In this document: positions 18,683 through 28,600 of the stretch, piece after piece
Layout: every line of letters begins with the position of its first letter
How positions within the stretch are numbered: the stretch's first letter is position 1
Source: CAVXJN01 sp963762165
GTDB taxonomy: Bacteria; Pseudomonadota; Gammaproteobacteria; JASBUN01
Assembly (NCBI GenBank): GCA_963762165.1
Contig: CAVXJN010000004.1
Span: forward strand, 217,100-281,099
Direction: 5' to 3'
DNA length: 64,000 bases
Position numbers and translations under genes: made by a program
The notes under the pieces: model-generated
The model's database searches: none
What the model saw: the letters and a program-made list of their open reading frames with translations, nothing else
What the model was told of the DNA's origin: nothing

Positions 18683-18835
18683 GAATTTCTCCCTTTCATT
18701 CGTATGATGAGCGTGCTGCGGCCGGCGACGCCTGGTCGATCGCCATGAAGCGGCGGCGCGGTTTCGCGCACACAACGTAGAAGGATAGAAGAGCGGACCG
18801 GGGGAAGTTGAAAACCCGCCGCTTCCGGGCGCGGT

Positions 18836-19663
18836 TCAGGCGCTCGCGGCGGGTTGGATCTTGTGCTGCGAACGGCCGATCACTGCGCCGACGGGGCGGG
18901 TGCCCTTGCAAGTGGGAAACCCGGTGCAACCCCAATAGCGGGAGCCCGCCCTGGCGCCTTTCTGCGCGGTCCGCAAGACCATCTCGCGCCCGCAATGGGG
19001 ACAACGGTGGTCGCCGTTGGCGCGCGGGCGCCGCGGCGGCATGGCCGCGGTCTTGCGTACCGAGTGCAACAGCTTTAGCAGCTGCGGTCCGTCCACCAGT
19101 TCGATTCCGCGATCGAGCGCAAAGGCCAGGGCGTCCTGAGTGAACGTGCTGGTGGTCACTACCACGCCGTGCTGGGCGTGCTCGGCAGCCATTACGCCCT
19201 GCAGTTCGCGCAGCGTAGCAACCCGGACTTTGCGCAGACGCCAGCGTTTGCATTCCACCAGCGTCGTCTGGCCGTGTTTGCGCAATACCAGGTCCGCGCC
19301 GCCGTGGCGGTCATCGCCGCCGGTTTCGCGGACGTGATAGCCGAGCCGGCGGTAGGCTTCACCGACCAGGTGCTCGAAGTCGTCCCATGGCAGATCGCGG
19401 ATGGAGTCGAGATCGGTTTGCTGCTCCAGCAGTTTGCGCCGGGCGCGCCGATTCAGGGCCGATGACAGTGCGGCGAGAGCGAACGCCAGCAACAGCGCCC
19501 AGGCCAGGTATGGCGTGGCGGCGCCGATCGCGGTGGTGGCCAGGGCAGACTCGGGTATGCCGAAACGGATGGCGACGAATGCGGCCGCGCCGACCGCGAG
19601 GTTGGCCCACCACGGCAGTACGGTCAAGTCGTTGAACAATGCACTTCGGCGGCGGTGTGCCAT
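18836..19663 (-). CDS. Membrane-anchored Mrr-type restriction endonuclease with topoisomerase zinc finger
   Basis: The 275-residue protein starts with one or two transmembrane segments (about residues 15-70). An Mrr_cat nuclease domain follows, with DLPWDDFEHLVGEAYRRLGY, then GGADLVL and the catalytic VECKRW. The C-terminus has a topoisomerase-I-type C4 zinc finger (CPHCG and, 16 residues later, WGCTGFPTC). Start 19663 is preferred: AAAAGGAAA lies upstream and the sequence before it is not conserved. Family members cut or bind modified or foreign DNA. The membrane anchor suggests attack on DNA at the point of entry. It has no methylase partner nearby. Confidence 0.88.
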   Translation of the reverse strand: MAHRRRSALFNDLTVLPWWANLAVGAAAFVAIRFGIPESALATTAIGAATPYLAWALLLAFALAALSSALNRRARRKLLEQQTDLDSIRDLPWDDFEHLVGEAYRRLGYHVRETGGDDRHGGADLVLRKHGQTTLVECKRWRLRKVRVATLRELQGVMAAEHAQHGVVVTTSTFTQDALAFALDRGIELVDGPQLLKLLHSVRKTAAMPPRRPRANGDHRCPHCGREMVLRTAQKGARAGSRYWGCTGFPTCKGTRPVGAVIGRSQHKIQPAASA

Positions 19664-20540
19664 TGCATTTCCTTTTCCGGCTGCCCGCAAAGCGTTCCGC
19701 AACTCACGTTAGCGGCCGGAGGACGTGCGAACTATACCTGCCTTCCGTTCGGTTGCCAGACCAAATGACGAAAACGAGAACCTTGACTGGAATAATGACG
19801 CAAACACGCGACAGTTGGTTCCTGCGCAACATAAATTTTCAGTCGTCAGGGAGCGACAAAGTAGCGTGCGGGAATTCTGAGAGGGGTCTTTGGCGTGTGG
19901 AGAGGCAGGCAGGTATAGCGGACAGCGGCCGGTGTCCGTGGCAGGTCTGCAGTTGCACTTCGGTCCGGCTTGCTGTGCGGTGCGTGCGCGGTTTATTCCC
20001 AGTGCGGCTTGGCTGTGCGGCGGCGTTGGTGGTGGTGTTGTTGTTTGGGCGGTCGCAGAAAGCGCCACACGATTGCGAACAACGCCACCGTAAGCAACGC
20101 GTAGCCGGTGGGCCCGAAGGTGAAAATCTGATCCATTTCGGCAGCGGTGCTGCCCGAGGCAGTCAATGCGGCGCCGGTGGCGGTGATCGATAGTATCCCC
20201 ATGACGTGCTCTCCCTGTGGGCGTGGCGGCGATGATCGTGACGCGGCCTGGGTCAGTCCTGTGTCCAGAATTCGGATCCGGTTGATCCGATTTACAGTCT
20301 AGGACGATCAGTCGGCGTCGCTAGTGACGCCCTGCCGCGGTCGGGCCGGGGCCAGGGGCGCGTGCACGTCGATTATGGTTCCTCGGCTCGTGCCCCCAGC
20401 CAGGGCATGACGCTGCAGCCGGCTCGGGCTGGCGCGTCGGGCCGGTTTTGGCTACGTTTGAAGGCAACCGATTAGAAAAATGTAACCCAACCATTTGAAC
20501 GCTCGTCCTGCGTTCGCGCTCTGCTTCGGGAGACAGGGTC
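19664..20540. other. Long spacer with one small membrane ORF
   Basis: This 877-base stretch between divergent genes holds only a 69-codon minus-strand frame with a ribosome binding site (separate entry). No RNA gene or repeat was recognised in the rest. Confidence 0.5.
19993..20202 (-). CDS. Small single-helix membrane protein
   Basis: The frame has 69 codons starting at an ATG with GGGAGAG six bases upstream. The N-terminal part is small and Ser/Ala/Thr-rich. A transmembrane helix follows (TGYALLTVALFAIVWRF), then a basic tail (RPPKQQHHHQRRR). No family is recognised. The ribosome binding site, helix and positive-inside tail together support a real gene, but this is not secure. Confidence 0.4.
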   Translation of the reverse strand: MGILSITATGAALTASGSTAAEMDQIFTFGPTGYALLTVALFAIVWRFLRPPKQQHHHQRRRTAKPHWE

Positions 20541-21701
20541 ATGAAACGATCGATCGCTTGTGTACTCGGTTGCGGTTTGGCAACCGCCGTTCTTCCCGCT
20601 ATCGCGGGTGTTTCCTACGTCTTCGTTTCCAATTCCGGTGACCAGACGATGTCGTTGGTACGATGTGTCACCCAGGGTAAGCACGGCATTCGCTGCGAAG
20701 AAAAGGATCGCCTCGACGTCGGCTTTTCGACCTCGTGGCCGGCGAACCAATACCGCGGCCACCCCGCGTGGTGGTGGACCGGGCTCAGCGGCCAAGTGGT
20801 CGGGCTCAAAGCGAAGGCATCGTTACAGCCGTTGAACTCGCCCCAGCACGTCAAATTCGTCGACACTTATACCGTCCAGGGGCGGCCGGATGGAGGAGCC
20901 AACTTCATCGGCGTCTCGCCCCATAGGCGTACCGCCTGGAACTCTGCCCGGGAAGTGGACCGCATCCAGGAAATCGACACCAATCCGGATAGTCCCGGCT
21001 TCGGCACCGTCCTCACCAGCCTGACTGTTCCCGATCAGGACCCGACTTCGCCCGAGACCGCCACCCGCGGCGGCGCGCGTCCCTGCGACGCCACGATCAC
21101 CCCGGACGGGCGTTATTTCATCGAACCGGATCTCGGCGGCGAATCGGTCACCGTGGTCGATACCGAAGCCAAGACCATTCTTTACCAATTGCCGGCGACG
21201 CCGATTGATCCTAGCGAAAAAGTACGGCCGTTCATGTCCACCACCAATGGCGACATCGCGCTGATCGAAAATTTCGAAGCCCCGAGCGGAACCTACGACG
21301 TCTGGGACGTGAGCGTGTTGCCCAATCGGCCGCTCCACTTGAAGAAGATTACCCCGGCCGACGGCCTGGGCATCGACCCGGAAACCAGCGAGTTCGTGCC
21401 GGGCGGTCACTATGCCTATTTGATGATTCACGGCATCGCCGGCGACAATACGCCCACCGGCCGCGGCCGCATCGATGTCCTGGACGTGAACCGCAGCTCG
21501 CCGAGCTTTCTGGAGATCGTCAACAAGATCGAATTGCCGCCGTACTGCGCACCGCACACCGGCGACTTCACCAACGATGGCGGCTATTTCGTGGTCAATT
21601 GCAGCGGTTCCGATCAGATTGCGGTAATCGATAACGCCACCCAAAGCGTCGTCACCACCGTGGCTGTGGGGCCGGCGCCGCGCGGCGTTATCGTACGCTG
21701 A
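20541..21701 (+). CDS. Exported beta-propeller (YncE-like) protein
   Basis: The 386-residue exported protein has a signal peptide (cleavage near AIAGVSY) and repeated blades typical of YncE or cytochrome-D1-like propellers. Examples are VSYVFVSNSGDQTMSLV, ATITPDGRYFIEPDLGGESV, HYAYLMIHGI, and the final NDGGYFVVNCSGSDQIAVID. GGGAGACAGGGTC precedes the ATG. A downstream gene for an orphan TRAP-type binding protein starts 1 base after its stop, so the two are translated together. The ligand or partner is unknown. Confidence 0.8.
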   Translation: MKRSIACVLGCGLATAVLPAIAGVSYVFVSNSGDQTMSLVRCVTQGKHGIRCEEKDRLDVGFSTSWPANQYRGHPAWWWTGLSGQVVGLKAKASLQPLNSPQHVKFVDTYTVQGRPDGGANFIGVSPHRRTAWNSAREVDRIQEIDTNPDSPGFGTVLTSLTVPDQDPTSPETATRGGARPCDATITPDGRYFIEPDLGGESVTVVDTEAKTILYQLPATPIDPSEKVRPFMSTTNGDIALIENFEAPSGTYDVWDVSVLPNRPLHLKKITPADGLGIDPETSEFVPGGHYAYLMIHGIAGDNTPTGRGRIDVLDVNRSSPSFLEIVNKIELPPYCAPHTGDFTNDGGYFVVNCSGSDQIAVIDNATQSVVTTVAVGPAPRGVIVR

Positions 21702-21702
21702 G

Positions 21703-22770
21703 ATGCCTGCGCCCGAGCGCGGGCTGAAGTGGTTGCTGGCTTTGATATTGGCAGTGACGGCGCTGCCTGGATTCACGGCGGCACCCCGTTTGGTGGTGAT
21801 CGCGCCCGAGCGGAACCATCTCGCTTGGACCAGCGCGCGACTGCTGGTGCAGGCCGCCCATGCCAACGATCTACCGCTGCTGGTAGATGGCTCGGCCCAT
21901 GATGCGGATGCGCCGCAGCTGATTTTGATGCCGGTGCGCAGTCTGGCCCTCCGCGTGCCGGCCTTGGAAATCCTCGAACTGCCGTTCTTCTATCCCGATC
22001 TGGACGCAGTGCACCGCGCGGTGGACGGGCCCTTGGGTGCTGCCCTGCGCGAGGCGGCAGCGAACAACGGCTGGCGTATCCTGGCATTCTGGGACGAAGG
22101 CATGCAGGTGATGTCGGGCCTGCGCCGCTACGATCGCGCGGTCAATCTCACTGGCATGGAGTTCCTGCTGACCCGTCCGGATCCAGTGGCGCGACGACAA
22201 TTCTTCGCCTGGCATGCCACCCCGCGGCGAATCGCAGCCGAGAGTCGCGAGGCAGTGCTGCGCGAGTGTAAAGTTGCCAGCCGCGCCGCCACCTTGCAGG
22301 AAATCCAGCGCGAAGGTCTGGCGCGCGCGCACCTGAGTCTGTCGCTTACCGAACACCGCTATGAAGGGTGGTTGTTGCTGGCGTCGTCCGAGAGTTGGAA
22401 GCGTCTGTCTCAGGGCCAGCGCACGACTTTGCTGCGAATTCTGCCGGGGGTCACGGCACGACAGCGCAAAGAGGCCGCGCGCCGGGAACGGGCGGCGCTG
22501 AGCGATCTGCGCCAGGCAGGACTTGAGGTCTATCCACTGGACGCGAACCAGCGTCAGGCATTCATCCAACGGCTGCCGTCGTGGTCCGCATTGCTCGATG
22601 ACGACCTCGACCCGCAGCAACGCACGCGGCTTCTGGGGCTCGCCTGCGTCAGCGGGGACAGCACGAATCCGCCGCCCTGCGCGCGCCGCGCGCAGGCAGC
22701 CAACTCAGCACTTTTCGCCCCGTCCCCCAAACTGCCAACCACAGCAGCACCGCCACGCTCGCCAGAGTGA
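21703..22770 (+). CDS. Orphan DctP-type (TRAP) solute-binding protein
   Basis: A signal peptide (LLALILAVTALPGFTAAP) is followed by a DctP-like domain. Landmarks are ILELPFFYPDLDAVHRAVDG, then GWRILAFWDEGMQVMSG, and the late helix RERAALSDLRQAGLEVYPL. The usual core of such periplasmic binding proteins is about 300 residues; this one has 355 with a low-complexity Pro/Ala tail. No TRAP permease genes (DctQ or DctM) are nearby, so it may sense rather than import. Its last 122 bases overlap the end of the opposite-strand permease gene, and the tail past about residue 310 is not family-like. Confidence 0.78.
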   Translation: MPAPERGLKWLLALILAVTALPGFTAAPRLVVIAPERNHLAWTSARLLVQAAHANDLPLLVDGSAHDADAPQLILMPVRSLALRVPALEILELPFFYPDLDAVHRAVDGPLGAALREAAANNGWRILAFWDEGMQVMSGLRRYDRAVNLTGMEFLLTRPDPVARRQFFAWHATPRRIAAESREAVLRECKVASRAATLQEIQREGLARAHLSLSLTEHRYEGWLLLASSESWKRLSQGQRTTLLRILPGVTARQRKEAARRERAALSDLRQAGLEVYPLDANQRQAFIQRLPSWSALLDDDLDPQQRTRLLGLACVSGDSTNPPPCARRAQAANSALFAPSPKLPTTAAPPRSPE

Positions 22771-23752
22771 TGAGGTTGCCGGCGCTGGGCTGCAGCAATT
22801 CACCCAAGTCGGCAAGACGCAGGCTGGCGATCGGGTCCAGTGCGGGCCTGAACCCCGGCATCAACCAGTGATTGACCAGCATGCCGGCGAGCATGGAACC
22901 GACAATGAGGGTGCCGGTGTAGACCAGCACCACCCGCCGGCCGACGGTTCTGTCCAGCGCGATCAGCTCCGGCAGATTGGTCGCGGTGCCGGCGGCAAGA
23001 TAAACGATGGCAATACCGGGGGCCACGCCGCTCGCCAGCAGCGCGGCGACGAATGGAATGTGCGCCACGGCGCAGACATAGATGCTCGCCCCCAGCACGG
23101 CAGCCGCCAGCAATGCGACTGCGGTGCTGTCGCGCAGGTAGCTGTCGACCCAGGTGCCGGGTAGAAATGCCGCCAGTAGACCGGAAAGCACGACCCCGAT
23201 GGTCATGTAGAACGCAATGGTCGGACCGAGATCGACGAACCCCCAACGGAGCGCCGATGCAATGCGGGAGCCGCGACGGCTCGGCGTCGGTTCGGCCGCC
23301 GCCGGCATGTCGGTGGTCTCGCAACAGGGCTCGGGATGGCCGGAGAAACGTTCACTCAACAATCCCATCAACCACGGCAGCGCCAGGCCCATGGCCACAT
23401 AGGCGAGGGTGATCCGCGGTCCCAGCAGCGCCAGTGAAAGCACCACGGCGGCTGGATTGATGATCGGGGTGGCGGCGGCGAAGGCCATCACCGGTCCGAT
23501 ACGCACCCCCGAACGATATAGACTGATGGCCAGGGGAATGACGCCGCAACTGCACATGGGCAGGCACGCGCCCAGCGCGATGCCGCTGGCCATGGCCAGG
23601 TGCCCGCGACGGTTCAGCAAGCGCCGCAACCGTGTCGCCGGTAGAAACTCGTGGATCAATCCGCCCAGCGCCAGACTCAATATCACCCACACAGCCGATT
23701 CCGAGACCACCTGCCAAGCGGTGCCGGCAAATGCATGCCACGCCCCGTTCAT
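22649..23752 (-). CDS. SO_0444-type Cu/Zn efflux permease
   Basis: This polytopic permease of the DUF318/SO_0444 family has 367 residues. The signature LPMCSCGVIPLAISLYRSGV lies in the second helix region, and a matching inverted half contains AVAHIPFVAALLASGVAPG. A Cys-rich cytoplasmic loop (PEPCCETTD) may bind metal. Start 23752 overlaps the upstream stop as ATGA, so the two genes are coupled; longer versions up to 23866 add a non-conserved leader. Family members are proposed to export copper or zinc. The 3' end overlaps the convergent DctP gene by 122 bases. Confidence 0.85.
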   Translation of the reverse strand: MNGAWHAFAGTAWQVVSESAVWVILSLALGGLIHEFLPATRLRRLLNRRGHLAMASGIALGACLPMCSCGVIPLAISLYRSGVRIGPVMAFAAATPIINPAAVVLSLALLGPRITLAYVAMGLALPWLMGLLSERFSGHPEPCCETTDMPAAAEPTPSRRGSRIASALRWGFVDLGPTIAFYMTIGVVLSGLLAAFLPGTWVDSYLRDSTAVALLAAAVLGASIYVCAVAHIPFVAALLASGVAPGIAIVYLAAGTATNLPELIALDRTVGRRVVLVYTGTLIVGSMLAGMLVNHWLMPGFRPALDPIASLRLADLGELLQPSAGNLITLASVAVLLWLAVWGTGRKVLSWLPARGARRAADSCCPR

Positions 23753-24186
23753 AGCGCACCATCCGCGGCGGGCAATTGCTGCAGGTGTTTGTCGACCACC
23801 ATTTGCTGGGCGCGCAGCTGCCGTAGCAGATCCGGGGGACAGGTGATCACCAGACCGCTTTTGCACTCTGCAGCCGCGTGCAGTAGTGCCGACATGCGCA
23901 CCATGTCCAATAACAGCGGCGCCGGCAGCCGGTCGCTGGCCGGTTGTTCACGGTCGGCGAGCATGATCCGGCGCAACTGTTCACGATAGCTGTTCGCCTG
24001 GATCTGGAAATCATGGGACGGAGTACGTCCGGAGGCTGCGCGCTCCACCAGGGCGGACGCAAGCAGTTGCAGTTCCTGCAAACGCGTGGCGGCGTCGCTC
24101 TGCGCGGCTGCGTGCGATAAACCGGGATGGGACAAAACCGATGTCAAAAACAACATACCGACAGACAGCATCAGCCAACTACGCAT
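23749..24186 (-). CDS. Exported helical protein coupled to the metal permease
   Basis: The 145-residue protein has a signal peptide (cleavage near SHAAAQ). The mature part is Leu/Arg/Gln-rich helix with two cysteines in AECKSGLVITCPPDLL. No family is recognised. It is translationally coupled (4-base overlap) to the SO_0444-type permease, which suggests a periplasmic accessory, perhaps metal-related. The start at 24186 has GGAG upstream. Confidence 0.65.
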   Translation of the reverse strand: MRSWLMLSVGMLFLTSVLSHPGLSHAAAQSDAATRLQELQLLASALVERAASGRTPSHDFQIQANSYREQLRRIMLADREQPASDRLPAPLLLDMVRMSALLHAAAECKSGLVITCPPDLLRQLRAQQMVVDKHLQQLPAADGAL

Positions 24187-24312
24187 GGTTACTCCGCGGC
24201 AAACGGCCCGATCCACAGAGTGTAGGGGAGCCGCCGGCGGCGCGACAGTGCGGTACGGCGGTCGCGGCGCCCGAATTCGGCGGCCCGTAAATCGGTTACC
24301 ATGGAGCCATCT

Positions 24313-25354
24313 ATGAGCGATTCAGTAGAGCCCAATTCGAGCATCATCCTTGCCGTGGACGACCAGTCGGTTTCCCGCGAGCTCTTGGTGCGTATGCTGA
24401 CGGAACTCGGCTACCAGGTCGTGGAGGCCGACAGCGGCGAGGCGGCGCTGCGGATCGCGGCGAGCGAACGCATCGACGGCGTGGTGCTGGACTCTGCGCA
24501 TGCCGGGCATGGGCGGTTTCGAGACTTGCCGCAAACTGCGCGCCGACCCGCGCCACGGGGTGACGCCCATCATTGCGGTTACGGCGATGGACCAATCCGA
24601 TGCCCTGGCGCAAGCGTTTGAGGCCGGCTGTGACGATTTCATCACCAAGCCGGTAACAGCGCTGGTGCTGGACTCGCGTCTTCGCAGTCAGTTGCAGCGA
24701 GCCCATCTGTATCAACAACTGGAGCGGGTGCGGCGCAACCTCAACCGCTACCTGTCACCGCGCACCCAGCGCATGGTGGAGAAATACTCCGGCAGTGACG
24801 AACTGCCGCCACCGGAACGGATCGAGGCGTGCGTGCTGTTCAGCGATATCCGCGGTTTTACGCAACTGTCCCAATCCATCGATCCGGAGGAGTTGTTCGC
24901 GCTGCTCAGCCACCAACTCGCCGCACAAGTCGATCTGGTTTATCAATACGGCGGTTACGTCGACAAATATGCCGGTGACGGCATCATGGCCGTGTTCGAA
25001 GGCGAGGGCATGGCGCGACGCAGCGCCCAGTGTGCACTCGATATCATCTACCATGCCGCCGCCGGCGCGCCCGAGCACAAGCTGTTCGCGGTCGGCTGCG
25101 GACTGCACTGCGGCCCGGCGGTAATCGGCAACATCGGTTCGTTGGAACATTTGGACTACTCGGTGATTGGCGAATCCGTGAACCTGGCCGCGCGTCTCTG
25201 CGGCCAAGCGGAGCCCATGTCCGTGGTGGTTTCGGAGGCGTTGCGTTCCGCAGTCGGCGACAGCGCGGGACTGCGATTCAGTGAACGTCGCGCCATTCAC
25301 GTGAAAGGCTTCGGGCAATTGATCGACATTTTCGACCTGCAAGCAGGGCCTTGA
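24313..25354 (+). CDS. Receiver-adenylate cyclase fusion (frameshifted)
   Basis: A response-regulator receiver domain is followed by a class III nucleotide cyclase. The receiver part reads IILAVDDQSVSRELLVRML from 24313, then breaks at the phospho-acceptor Asp. Removing the T at 24493 restores GVVLD-LRMPGMGGFE, and the frame then runs to 25354. The cyclase half shows FSDIRGFTQLSQ and DKYAGDGIMAVF (metal aspartates; Lys for adenine) and LDYSVIGESVNLAARL (Asp, Asn and Arg of the active site). All residues expected of an adenylate cyclase are therefore present. Its output would be phosphorylation-gated cAMP. ATG 24313 has TGGAG upstream; ATG 24301 is the alternative. Confidence 0.88.
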
Positions 25355-25670
25355 AGGCCACGCTTTCGTTCGCTCGCAGTAGTTGCGGCAGCGCCAATTC
25401 TAAGTTCCGAACGTCCGCCCCGGTTTCAACTCAGCGCGCGCCGAGGGCGAGATTTCGTCGGAAAAATTTACAGTTGCAGTGCAGCATAATTTTCACGATT
25501 GCGATACCGGATTGATAGTAGGCCACTTTCAAGAATCGGCTGGTTTTTTGCACGGTTTTTTGAACTTCGTGGGCTCGAAGTTGGTCGGCTCGATGCCTTG
25601 GTCCCGAGTCTTGCCAGCCCCTGGCGACGAATAAGACCTCAGCACCGCCCCGGTGCGCAAAGGAGGCTCG
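25355..25670 (+). other. Leader region of the giant autotransporter gene
   Basis: No gene is seen. The last bases carry a strong AAAGGAGGCTCG ribosome binding site just before ATG 25671. The AT-richer part near 25460-25500 may hold the promoter, but no convincing -35/-10 pair was found. Confidence 0.45.
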
Positions 25671-28600
25671 ATGGACCTGTGGCTACGCGAGCGCCTTCGC
25701 CTGCGTCATTCCCGACGCGCGGGCCTGGTTTTCCTACTGATATATATCGCACTAACGAGCGTCGCGATTCCTGGTGCGCGTGCCGCGTGTCTTCCAGCAG
25801 GAAGTGCCAGCGCCGATACCATCGTTTGCGATGGCATCGATGTCCTGGGCGTTGCCGCGGACGCCGGTAACGAGCACCGTTACCATTCAGTCCGATGCCA
25901 GCATTCTCTTGCTGCCGGTATTGGCGAGCCCGAGCGTGATCGCGCTCGATCTGGGCAGCGGCGACGATACTGTTCATTACTTCGGCGCTGTCACCGTCGA
26001 CATTCTTTCCGATATCCTGCCTTCGATTGCGTTGCCACCGGCGAACGCGTCGCCGCCCCTGCAGCCCTGGGATGCGAGCACCAAAAACACCGCGCAAGCG
26101 CTCGGCGTCAGCGGTGCGGAGGGAGACGATCATATCGCCGGTTCCGGGACGCTCAAGGTCGGAACGCTCGCCATCGTCGGCCCGACATCCAGCAGCGGTG
26201 ATATTAGCGGCACGGACAAACTCGACGTGTCGACGGCGTCCGTCAGCCGCGCTGCTGGTATGCACGGTGGCGAAGGTGCCGATCATCTGTCGATCGGTGA
26301 TCTTACGGTTGATGCCCGCGCTTTCGCGCTGGGCGTGAGCGTTAGTTTCACCGCCGATCCTGAAGGTAGCAGCGCCAACAGCGCCAACAGCGCCAACAGC
26401 GCCAACAGCGGAACAGCGGGAACAGCGGGAACAGCGGGAACAGCGGGAACAGCGGGAACAGCGGGAACAGCGGGAACAGCGGGAACAGCGGGAACAGCGG
26501 GAACAGCGGGAACAGCGGGAACAGCGGGAACAGCGGGAACAGCGGGAACAGCGGGAACAGCGGGAACAGCGGGAACAGCGGTAACAGCGGGAACAGCGGG
26601 AACAGCGGGAACAGCGGAAAGTAAAAACATTAGCCTGGTTGCAAACACCAGCAGCACCGGCGTCGGCGTCGGCTCGGTGGGCGGCGAAGGTGCGGATACG
26701 CTGCGCAGTGGCGGCGCCATGACGGTAACCGCAACCGCCAATAGCGGTGCGCTCGGCGTGGCGGTAGTCAGTAAAGATTTCACTGCCACTGCAGCGTCGA
26801 CCACATCCTCGGCGAACGCGGCGGGTTTCCACGGCGGCTCCGGTGACGACCAGGTAACGAACAGCGGTGCTCTCCAGACTACAGCGAAAGCGCGGACCAT
26901 TGCTGCGTCCGTAAACGTGAGTCAGTCGGAAAACGATTCCGGTAGTGGCAGCGGCAACAGCGGCAACAGCGGCAACAGCGGCAACAGCGGCAACAGCGGC
27001 AACAGCGGCAAAGGCAAAGCGGACAGCGGAGGCGGCAGCAGCGGCAGCAGCGCAGCAGCGGAGCAGCCCGAAGCCGCCGACCATCAAGGCTGTTGCGGAC
27101 GCGCACATCAGCGCAACTGCCGATGCAGTTGGTATCAACGGCGATGGCAGCGAGACCACCACGGAACTGCTGTTGGTTCCATCGCTTTCCGGCAATCACG
27201 TGGCGTTGCTGTTCGGCACGCAAACCGACGCCGCTTCGGGCGCCGATACGATCGACAACTCCGGCAGCTTGGATACCCGCGCCACCGCCATCAGCGGCAA
27301 CAGCGGCGCGGCGATTGCCGCAACCGAAGGTGCGGTCGCCGTAAGCACGCCTTCCAACGCCAAAGCCAATGCAACCAGCATCGATGGCGGCGATGCCGAC
27401 GATACAGTGCACAACGATGGCGCGCTCACCACGCAAGCGACCGCCAACGCCGACGCCGTTGGAATTGCCTTTACCACCAAGGGCGAAGCGGGCGCGGACG
27501 GCGCCGCCGACGGCAAGGTCAGCAGCGAGGCGACCGCCTTAGGCATCGACAGCGACGGCCATGACAGCAACACCCGCAAAACCCGCGCGATCGATTTCAC
27601 TCCCGGCATTCTGACCCTCACCCAAGAGGAGCACCGCTACAGTGGGCAAGGCGCCGACACGGTCACCAACGGCGCGGATCTGGTGGTGGGCGCCACTGCG
27701 GTCACGGTTACGCTCGCCGGCGCTGGCGTGCAAAGCGAGGGCGCGGCCTCGGTCGAGGCAAACGCCAGCGCCACCGGTTACGCCGCGGGCATCGACAGCG
27801 GCGCACTCGACGATGTCGTTACCAACACCGGGTCCTTGGATGTCACCACCACGGCCAACGCCGACACCGTGGCCATTGGCTACTCGGCCGCCACCGGTAA
27901 ATCGGGACGCGGTAAAGTCGACGGCTCCGCTAGCGCTGCGGCAATTGCCGCCGGCATCATCAGCGACGGCAACGCCCAAGCAACCGACAAGACCCGGAGC
28001 GTGCAAGTTACCGCCGGCGGTCTGACCTACGCCGATGAAACCATCGTCCAACGCGCCAACGGCAACGATGTGGTCAGTAATAGCGGCGATATCGCTGCCC
28101 GCGCCACGGCAGTGAGCGTCACTGCCGACGGCGGTGTCGTGACTACCAAAGGTGCCGGGAGCGTCAAAAGCCAATCCAGCGCGACCAGCAGCGTCGCTGC
28201 GATTGATAGCGGTAGCGGCGACGATAGCATCACCATCACTGCCGGAACGCTCGGTGCAACGGCGACGTCGGTGGCAGTTGCCGTGCAAGCCGACGTGAGT
28301 AAGGAAGGTAGCGCGGGCGCTTCCTCCGGACTCTGGGAAGCGGGCGTCAAGGCCGACGCCGGCGCGGTGGGCATTGCCGCCGACGGCAACGCCTCGGCGC
28401 AAGAGACCAGCAATGAGCTGCGGATCGATTTCACCAACCCCGGCGTGACCTACACCCGCGTAACCGCGAGCGACGGACTTGCCGGGGCGGGCCGCGATTA
28501 TGTCGATAACGCTGCAGCAATCAACGTCAACAGCACTGCAGTGACACCGTCGATCGCGGTCGCCGCCACGGCCAAAGGTTCAGCCACGGCCCGCACCACC

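Noticed and set aside
26283..26900. Antisense frame encoding a long Ala-Val-Pro repeat
   Set aside because: It is the complement of the GGAACAGCG array. The sense frame has signal peptide and barrel context; the antisense has none.
26374..27006. Tandem repeats as a possible CRISPR array
   Set aside because: The units are 9 bp with no spacers and lie inside a coding frame.
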